A program made the translations under genes and the position numbers. This document shows positions 30,384-35,888 of a DNA stretch of 35,888 nucleotides, one piece after another. This DNA is from Lachnospiraceae bacterium UBA935 (GTDB lineage: Bacteria; Bacillota; Clostridia; Lachnospirales; Lachnospiraceae). The first letter of the stretch is position 1. Each line of letters begins with the position of its first letter. Location: positions 26,687 to 62,574 of the forward strand of contig DBDJ01000040.1 of assembly GCA_002293525.1 (NCBI GenBank), in the 5' to 3' direction. The notes beneath the pieces are model-generated. The model made no database searches. It worked only from the letters and a program-made list of their open reading frames with translations, and was not told where the DNA came from.

Positions 30384-31709
30384 TTAATCATTCAAAAAAC
30401 CTTTATAATTCCGTACCAGCATCTGTGATTCAATCTGCTTCATGGTGTCGAGAATAACACTTACAATAATGATCAGGCTGGTTCCGCCAAAACTGACCGA
30501 CGCATTGAACAGCCCGTTAAAAATAAAAGGCAAGACGCCGATTATCGTCAGGAAAGCGGCTCCGATCAGGATAATGTGGTTCAGTATCTTGGTCAGATAT
30601 TCACTTGTCGGCTTACCGGGCCTGATCCCGGGGATAAAGCCGCCTTGCTTTTTCAGGTTTTCCGATACTTCCAAGGGATTAAAGGTAATCGACGTATAAA
30701 AATAGGCAAAAAAGACTACCAGTATCATATACACTACCATACCGATACTGTAAATCGGCGTTGCCAATCTGAACCAATATGTGGAAGTCAAGCCTTTGAG
30801 GATTTCTGACCACACCCCTTCACCCGTGTAGAAAAAAGAACTGATTACTACCGGAAACTGCATCAGTGACGAGGCAAAGATAATCGGGATAACTCCGGAT
30901 GTATTTACTTTCAACGGGATACTGGAAGTCTGGCCGCCGACCATCTTCCGTCCCTGCACCTTTTTGGCATATTGCACGGGGATCTTCCGCACGCCGCTGT
31001 TCAATATAATAACGAGAACAATCATTCCCAAAATAATAGCCAAAATAATCACAGCGGATACTGCCCCCTTCGGAATCGGTTCGCCGATGACAAACATATC
31101 AAACAATCCCGTAATATCCTGTGGGATACTGGAAATAATGTTGATCAGCAAGACGATTGAGATACCGTTTCCGACACCTTTTTCCGTGATTCTTTCGCCG
31201 ATCCACATCATAAAAGCACTACCTGCCGTCAATGCAGCGATTACGATGATGATATCCATGACACTGGCATTACCTGTGCTATCAAGATTCAATAAGCCTT
31301 GATTTCTAAAACCGATCGCCATGGCCGCCGACTCAATCAATGCCAGTCCGACTGTGACATAACGGGTAATGGACGCGATCTTTTTCCTGCCGTCTTCCCC
31401 TTCTTTTTGCATTTCTTCTAACTTAGGGATAGCTATCGTAAGCAGCTGCATGATAATCGAGGAGGTAATATATGGGGTAATATTCAATGCTAATACGGAA
31501 AACTGCATAAATGAGCCTCCCGTAAAAGCATTCAGAAAATTAAACGCATCCCCTGATTGCCCGGCAAACCAGTCAGCAAAAAAGTTGCGGTTTACCCCGG
31601 GCACCGGCAGCTGTGATCCGAAACGGATCACAACCAACATAGCTAACGTAAATAATATTTTCGTTCTGATTTCTTTGATTTTAAAAGCATTTTTTAAGGT
31701 CGTCAACAT
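30384..31709 (-). CDS. secY: Preprotein translocase subunit SecY
   Basis: 441 aa, ten predicted membrane helices, the channel of the Sec translocon in the cytoplasmic membrane. Typical parts: PVPGVN (36-41), the plug region near FNLNAFTGGS-like FNFLNAFTGG (57-66), and the cytoplasmic loop GIRPGKPTSEYL before TM9. Its ATG directly abuts the rplO stop, so it is coupled to L15 production. Confidence 0.97.
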   Translation of the reverse strand: MLTTLKNAFKIKEIRTKILFTLAMLVVIRFGSQLPVPGVNRNFFADWFAGQSGDAFNFLNAFTGGSFMQFSVLALNITPYITSSIIMQLLTIAIPKLEEMQKEGEDGRKKIASITRYVTVGLALIESAAMAIGFRNQGLLNLDSTGNASVMDIIIVIAALTAGSAFMMWIGERITEKGVGNGISIVLLINIISSIPQDITGLFDMFVIGEPIPKGAVSAVIILAIILGMIVLVIILNSGVRKIPVQYAKKVQGRKMVGGQTSSIPLKVNTSGVIPIIFASSLMQFPVVISSFFYTGEGVWSEILKGLTSTYWFRLATPIYSIGMVVYMILVVFFAYFYTSITFNPLEVSENLKKQGGFIPGIRPGKPTSEYLTKILNHIILIGAAFLTIIGVLPFIFNGLFNASVSFGGTSLIIIVSVILDTMKQIESQMLVRNYKGFLND

Positions 31710-32156
31710 TTACATCACCTCTGCTGTTCCACCAAGCGCTTCAATTTTTTCTTTTGCAGTCGCACTGAATGCATTTGCTTTCACTGTAAGCTTTTTGGTA
31801 ATCTCTCCGTTTCCGAGGATCTTTACGCCGTCACGGGGATTTTTAACAATCCCTGTTTCAATTAAAGTATCAACCGTTATCGTAGCACCATCTTCAAATC
31901 GTTCCAGAACACTGACATTAATCGCGACAATATCCTTAGAGTTTCTGTTCGTAAAACCTCTCTTAGGAATACGTCTATACAAAGGCATCTGACCGCCTTC
32001 AAAACCCGGTCTGGTTCCTCCCGAACGGGCTTTCTGGCCTTTATGTCCTTTTCCGGCAGTCTTGCCGTTTCCTGATCCGTGGCCACGGCCTCTTCTAAAA
32101 TTATCGCTTTTCTTAGCGCCTTCTGCCGGCTGCAAACTAGATAATTCCAAACTCAT
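31710..32156 (-). CDS. rplO: 50S ribosomal protein L15
   Basis: 148 aa with the glycine-rich N terminus (GRGHGSGNGKTAGKGHKGQK) and the GFEGGQMPLYRRIPKRGF motif of L15. A 275-bp spacer separates it from rpmD, where these genes normally nearly touch. Confidence 0.97.
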   Translation of the reverse strand: MSLELSSLQPAEGAKKSDNFRRGRGHGSGNGKTAGKGHKGQKARSGGTRPGFEGGQMPLYRRIPKRGFTNRNSKDIVAINVSVLERFEDGATITVDTLIETGIVKNPRDGVKILGNGEITKKLTVKANAFSATAKEKIEALGGTAEVM

Positions 32157-32275
32157 TCCTGTAACCTCCTTCCAGCATTTAATCGTTTCTCATAATCCAT
32201 CATACTGTACTGCTCATCTCTCTTACTAAAAACCAGCTCCACTGCCTCTCCTAATATCACCGAAACAGTTTCGCC

Positions 32276-32370
32276 CCTCAGCCCACTGCCAGGAGACACT
32301 CCCAACCCCTCAGCCTACTGCCGGAAAAATACTCCCAACCTCTCGGCTATCGCGGGAAGAACAGCTCCGC
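32276..32370. repeat. 32-bp degenerate triple repeat between rpmD and rplO
   Basis: Units start at 32276, 32308 and about 32339. The first two share CCTCAGCC-ACTGCC-GGA and ACTCCCAACC; the third is more decayed (cctctcggctatcgcggga). They lie within the unusual 275-bp insertion in the spc operon. Confidence 0.7.
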
Positions 32371-32391
32371 TGCACTTCAAAATATGATATA

Positions 32392-32430
32392 GAATATCTT
32401 AGGCGGCGTCCTTCGACGCCTTAGATATTC
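32392..32430. other. Long hairpin just downstream of rpmD
   Basis: GAATATCT (32392-32399) pairs with AGATATTC (32423-32430). After an internal loop, GGCGTC (32405-32410) pairs with GACGCC (32415-32420) around CTTC. It overlaps the end of the rpmD gene region and has no T run, so it may be a processing site or part of the inserted sequence. Confidence 0.5.
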
Positions 32431-32431
32431 T

Positions 32432-32614
32432 TCATATTTTCTCGACCTTCACCAGATGTTTGATTTGATCAATCTGGCCTCTGGTTGCCGCATTATCAGG
32501 CAGTTCGATGGTTTTATTAAGCTTACGGAGTCCCATGGAAAGCGCTGTCGCTTTATGTTTGGGTATCGCTCCGATTGTGGATTTTACTAATGTTATTCTT
32601 AATTTTCCGTCCAT
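32432..32614 (-). CDS. rpmD: 50S ribosomal protein L30
   Basis: 60 aa, the usual L30 size: KLRITLVKSTIGAIPKHKAT, then TAIELPDN-like TIELPDNAATRGQIDQIKHLV. It starts 9 bp after rpsE with GGAGGG before the ATG. Confidence 0.96.
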   Translation of the reverse strand: MDGKLRITLVKSTIGAIPKHKATALSMGLRKLNKTIELPDNAATRGQIDQIKHLVKVEKI

Positions 32615-32623
32615 TTTTCCCTC

Positions 32624-33133
32624 CTAGGCCATAACTTCTTCGGTGGATTTACCGCGGTTTTTCGCAACTTCTTCAGGAGTTTTAATTTGGCGCAGTCCTT
32701 CGATTGTGGCAAGCACGACATTCTGTTTATTATTGGAGCCCAGTGATTTGGTACGGATGTTCTTGATACCGGCCAGCTCGCACACGCTTCGGGCCGGGCC
32801 TCCGGCGATAACACCGGTACCATCCGGAGCTTTCTTTAACAGCACGCTGGCAGCACCGAATCTGCCGATAAAGTCATGGGTAATACTTGAATTATCATCC
32901 ATGGCTACGCTGATCATGTTCTTGGCGGCGTCTTCTTTTCCTTTACGGATCGCTTCCGGGATTTCAGTAGCTTTTCCCAAGCCGGCGCCGACGTGTCCGT
33001 TGCCGTCTCCGACAACAACTAAAGCTGTGAACCGGAAGTTACGACCACCTTTAACAACCTTGGTAACCCGTTTGATAGTAACTACTTTTTCGGTCAATTC
33101 CATATTGCTAACGTCAATGTTAGTACGTCTCAT
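32624..33133 (-). CDS. rpsE: 30S ribosomal protein S5
   Basis: 169 aa. The S5 signature GGRNFRFTALVVVGDGNGHV and GKATEIPEAIRKG lie in the N-terminal double-stranded RNA-binding domain; the C-terminal domain contains GVIAGGPARSVCELAGI. It contributes to decoding accuracy. Confidence 0.97.
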   Translation of the reverse strand: MRRTNIDVSNMELTEKVVTIKRVTKVVKGGRNFRFTALVVVGDGNGHVGAGLGKATEIPEAIRKGKEDAAKNMISVAMDDNSSITHDFIGRFGAASVLLKKAPDGTGVIAGGPARSVCELAGIKNIRTKSLGSNNKQNVVLATIEGLRQIKTPEEVAKNRGKSTEEVMA

Positions 33134-33151
33134 GTGATGTTCTCTCCCTTC

Positions 33152-33520
33152 CTAGAATTCCAGGCCAGCTTCTCTGGCCCCGTCAGCTAAAGCTGCTACC
33201 TTACCCTGGTAGATAAAGCCGCCGCGGTCAAACACTACGGTAGTAATGCCTTTTTCAATCGCCCGCTTGGCTATCACTTTGCCTAAATATGCCGCTGCGC
33301 CGACGTTATTGGTCTTTTCCAGATCGGCTTTTAACTCTTTTTCCAGAGTCGAAGCAGCTACTAAGGTATTGCCGGCCACATCGTCAATAATTTGAGCATA
33401 CATATGATTATTGCTTCTGAACACGGCTAAACGCGGTCTTGCAGCGGTTCCGCTGAAACGGTTGCGTATTTTCAAATGCTTTTTCGCACGAACTTTCTGT
33501 CTTGATTCTTTCTTAACCAT
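33152..33520 (-). CDS. rplR: 50S ribosomal protein L18
   Basis: 122 aa. A basic N terminus, RPRLAVFRSNNHMYAQIIDD and the C-terminal FDRGGFIYQGKVAALADGAR are typical of L18, which binds 5S rRNA. Confidence 0.97.
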   Translation of the reverse strand: MVKKESRQKVRAKKHLKIRNRFSGTAARPRLAVFRSNNHMYAQIIDDVAGNTLVAASTLEKELKADLEKTNNVGAAAYLGKVIAKRAIEKGITTVVFDRGGFIYQGKVAALADGAREAGLEF

Positions 33521-33537
33521 TCTGCCACTCTCCTTAT

Positions 33538-34077
33538 CTATTTTTTACCGGTCTTACCGACTTTACGTCTGATTACTTCAGTGGAATACTTGATTCCTTT
33601 ACCCTTATAAGGCTCCGGTCTTCTCTTATCGCGGATTTCAGCGGCAAACTGGCCGACCTTTTCTTTATCAATGCCCTTTACGGTGATCGAATTGCCTTCC
33701 ACGACAGATTCGATGCCGTCAGGATCGGTCATTTCCACGGGATGGGAGTAGCCCAGTGATAATGTCAGCTTATTGCCTGCTTTGGCGACTTTATAGCCGA
33801 CACCGTTTACTTCCAATTTCTTGGAATAGCCTTCCGTCACCCCGACTACCATATTATTGACCAGGGTCCGGCTCAATCCATGCAGGGATTTCATTCTTTT
33901 CAGGTCATTGGGCCGTGCAACGGTAATGACTCCCTCTTCCAGCTTGATCTCCATCTCTGCGGGAAGCACTCTTTCCAGCGTTCCCTTGGGACCTTTTACG
34001 GTCACCTTGTTATTTTCTGCAATATCCACAGTTACGCCTGCGGGTACCGCGATTGGCATTCTTCCTATCCTTGACAT
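33538..34077 (-). CDS. rplF: 50S ribosomal protein L6
   Basis: 179 aa. MSRIGRMPIAVPAGV and the C-terminal signature PEPYKGKGIKYSTEVIRRK identify L6, at the base of the factor-binding stalk. Confidence 0.97.
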   Translation of the reverse strand: MSRIGRMPIAVPAGVTVDIAENNKVTVKGPKGTLERVLPAEMEIKLEEGVITVARPNDLKRMKSLHGLSRTLVNNMVVGVTEGYSKKLEVNGVGYKVAKAGNKLTLSLGYSHPVEMTDPDGIESVVEGNSITVKGIDKEKVGQFAAEIRDKRRPEPYKGKGIKYSTEVIRRKVGKTGKK

Positions 34078-34089
34078 GCCCGTACCTCC

Positions 34090-34491
34090 TTACCAGATGA
34101 ACGCTAAAACTTCGCCGCCTACCTGAAGTTCTCTCGCTTTTTTATCAGTTACAAGCCCTTTGTTGGTGGATATGATGGCAACACCAAGCCCGCCCAATAC
34201 TTTGGGCAGCTCTTCTTTGCCCGCATAAACACGCAGACCGGGTTTCGATATTCTTTTGAGTCCGGAAATGATTTTGGCATTTCTGTCCGCACCGTATTTT
34301 AAGGTAATACGGATGGTTTTAAAACTTCCGTCGTCAATCACATCATATTTTTTAATGTATCCTTCTTCCAAAAGAATCTGGGCGATTGCCGTCTTCATCT
34401 TGGAGGAGGGTACATCTACTGTATCGTGTTTTGCAGTATTTGCATTACGGATTCTTGTAAGCATATCCGCAATAGGATCGCTCATTGTCAT
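34090..34491 (-). CDS. rpsH: 30S ribosomal protein S8
   Basis: 133 aa. MTMSDPIADMLTRIRNAN and GVAIISTNKGLVTDKKAREL mark S8, a 16S rRNA primary binder; in other bacteria it represses the spc operon. AGGAGG precedes the ATG. Confidence 0.97.
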   Translation of the reverse strand: MTMSDPIADMLTRIRNANTAKHDTVDVPSSKMKTAIAQILLEEGYIKKYDVIDDGSFKTIRITLKYGADRNAKIISGLKRISKPGLRVYAGKEELPKVLGGLGVAIISTNKGLVTDKKARELQVGGEVLAFIW

Positions 34492-34517
34492 CTTTATTGA
34501 CCTCCTTCTTAATCGCT

Positions 34518-34703
34518 TTACCAGCTGGCTTTTCTGACGCCGGGAATCTGGCCTTTGTATGCTAATTCACGGAAGCAGATCCGGCAGATTCCGTATTTTC
34601 TTAAATAAGCATGAGGACGACCACATATTTTACAACGGTTATATCCTCTGGTAGAAAATAGCTGTTTCCGCTGCTGCTTAAGCTTCATTGCCGTTTTAGC
34701 CAT
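34518..34703 (-). CDS. rpsN: 30S ribosomal protein S14, zinc-binding type Z
   Basis: 61 aa, the short zinc form. The cysteine pairs CKIC and CRIC flank GRPHAYLRKYGI. It starts 12 bp after rplE. Confidence 0.97.
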   Translation of the reverse strand: MAKTAMKLKQQRKQLFSTRGYNRCKICGRPHAYLRKYGICRICFRELAYKGQIPGVRKASW

Positions 34704-34715
34704 GAATTTACCTCC

Positions 34716-35255
34716 TTATTTTGCAAATGGCATATTAAATAATGTCAACAGTTCTCTTGCTTCTTCATCCGACTTCGCAGTCGTCACGATAATAACATCC
34801 ATACCCCTGACTTTATCAATCTTATCATACTCAATCTCAGGGAAAATCAACTGTTCCTTGATACCCAGGGCATAATTACCACGCCCGTCAAAAGCATTCG
34901 GGTTAACCCCACGGAAGTCACGCACACGGGGCAGAGCAAGATTGACCAGACGATCAAGGAATTCATACATCTTCTCGCCGCGGAGCGTCGTCTTACAGCC
35001 AATATTCATGCCTTCCCTGATCTTAAAGTTGGCAACCGAATTCTTAGCCTTGGTAATCACCGCCTTCTGTCCGGCAATCGTCTCCATATCCTTCATGGCC
35101 GATTCCAATACCTTAGCATTATCTTTTGCTTCGCCAACACCCATGTTAATAACGATCTTCTCTATCTTAGGCACCTGCAAAACGTTCTTATATCCAAACT
35201 TCTTAACCATCGCTTCGGTGATTTCACTTCTATACATACTTTTAAGTCTGCTCAC
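34716..35255 (-). CDS. rplE: 50S ribosomal protein L5
   Basis: 179 aa from a GTG at 35255 (SRLKSMYRSEITEAM). That GTG has AAAGGAGG at good spacing, whereas the frame upstream opens only with a TTG at 35279 without a ribosome site. LQVPKIEKIVINMGVGEA and the C-terminal DVIIVTTAKSDEEARELL are L5, which binds 5S rRNA and contacts the P-site tRNA. Confidence 0.96.
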   Translation of the reverse strand: MSRLKSMYRSEITEAMVKKFGYKNVLQVPKIEKIVINMGVGEAKDNAKVLESAMKDMETIAGQKAVITKAKNSVANFKIREGMNIGCKTTLRGEKMYEFLDRLVNLALPRVRDFRGVNPNAFDGRGNYALGIKEQLIFPEIEYDKIDKVRGMDVIIVTTAKSDEEARELLTLFNMPFAK

Positions 35256-35271
35256 GTTTTCAGACCTCCTT

Positions 35272-35583
35272 TCAGCCAATTATATCACCTGTTGATTTCG
35301 CAAAACGTACTTTTTTGTCCTTCTCAAATGTGAAGCCGACCCGGGTCGGTTTACCCTTATGGACATACATCACGTTAGAAATGTCAATAGGTGCTTCCTT
35401 GTGGACGATCCCGCCATTCTGATTGGCAGCGGAAGGTTTGGTATGCTTCGTGATCATGTTGACGCCTTCCACCAGCACACGGTGGTTCTTCGGGTCAACG
35501 CTCATTACTTTTCCTTCTTTTCCGTTATCTTTTCCGGCAATCACCTTAACGGTATCACCTGTTTTAATTTTCATTGTCGCCAT
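35272..35583 (-). CDS. rplX: 50S ribosomal protein L24
   Basis: 103 aa from the ATG at 35583 (MATMKIKTGD), 6 bases after AGGAGG; the open frame upstream lacks a ribosome site. The KOW motif KTGDTVKVIAGKDNGKEGKV is at the N terminus. L24 starts assembly of the large subunit. Only 16 bp separates it from rplE. Confidence 0.96.
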   Translation of the reverse strand: MATMKIKTGDTVKVIAGKDNGKEGKVMSVDPKNHRVLVEGVNMITKHTKPSAANQNGGIVHKEAPIDISNVMYVHKGKPTRVGFTFEKDKKVRFAKSTGDIIG

Positions 35584-35593
35584 GAGATACCTC

Positions 35594-35888
35594 CTACAAT
35601 ACTTCGGGAGCCAGAGAAACAATTTTCATAAACTGTTTTTCACGCAGCTCTCTCGCTACCGGCCCAAAAATACGCGTCCCTCTGGGGGTCTTATCATCTT
35701 TGATAATCACGGCAGCATTTTCACTGAACTTAATATAAGAACCGTCCTTGCGCCTCGCTCCCTTTACAGTCCGAACCACGACGGCCTTCACTACATCGCC
35801 CTTCCTGACAACACCGCCTGGTGTTGCATCTTTGACCGTAGCAATAATAATATCGCCGATATGTGCATATCTTCTTGTGGATCCGCCG
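35594..35888 (-). CDS. rplN: 50S ribosomal protein L14, partial at window edge
   Basis: The C-terminal 97 of about 122 residues; the gene runs off the right edge. Read from the edge: GGSTRRYAHIGDIIIATVKD, then VVRKGDVVKAVVVRTVKGARR and FGPVARELREKQFMKIVSLA. This is L14, which contacts 16S rRNA at an intersubunit bridge. A shorter start at the GTG near 35791 would be internal and is not real. Confidence 0.95.
   Translation of the reverse strand, partial: GGSTRRYAHIGDIIIATVKDATPGGVVRKGDVVKAVVVRTVKGARRKDGSYIKFSENAAVIIKDDKTPRGTRIFGPVARELREKQFMKIVSLAPEVL

Overview
The window reads as a chromosomal segment of a low-to-moderate GC Clostridia member, most likely a motile, spore-forming Lachnospiraceae. 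The grounds are the spc/alpha ribosomal gene order, a KOW protein between map and infA, an enlarged L17, a SPOCS/LysM spore-type protein, a type VII-style RHS toxin locus and a flagellar-type (sigma-D) promoter. Nearly everything is on the minus strand; only three genes (13222-13704, 13853-14329, 18088-18708) are on the plus strand. I saw no rRNA, tRNA, CRISPR array or insertion sequence.

Right part (about 24.3-35.9 kb), read right to left: rplN (cut by the window edge), rplX, rplE, rpsN, rpsH, rplF, rplR, rpsE, rpmD, rplO, secY, adk, map, KOW protein, infA, rpmJ, rpsM, rpsK, rpsD, rpoA, rplQ. This is a standard cluster for translation, secretion and transcription. Several of its spacers are unusually long and hold private short tandem duplications. 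It is followed on the same strand by pyrC, pyrK and pyrD (pyrimidine synthesis) and a SPOCS-LysM gene. The pyrC-pyrK spacer holds a 239-nt structured element whose conserved core recurs once more at 17.9 kb, near the ispE promoter. This two-copy element is the best candidate here for an undescribed or unannotated RNA.

Middle part (about 13.2-18.7 kb): a minus-strand run ispE, FCD-type GntR regulator, a small membrane-anchored repeat protein, murI and a DUF1934 protein, with a promoter and a GTATAC-type palindrome in front of ispE. Diverging from ispE is a 206-residue protein of unknown function behind a near-perfect sigma-D promoter. A bacteriohemerythrin and a small membrane protein, each with a clear promoter, are also on the plus strand.

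Left part (0-13 kb): a polymorphic-toxin locus. Three small helical proteins (129, 96, 107 aa) precede a 1680-aa RHS/YD-repeat protein with a putative zinc-metallopeptidase tip (HESGH). Behind it are a 5'-truncated gene remnant and an intact lipoprotein that are paralogues and look like immunity genes. Further left are a cardiolipin synthase-type phospholipase D and a three-gene cluster: a lipid-anchored trigger-factor-like foldase, a coiled-coil NlpC/P60 hydrolase, and a divergent ClpX that keeps the ClpP-docking IGF tripeptide but lacks the RKH pore-loop motif.
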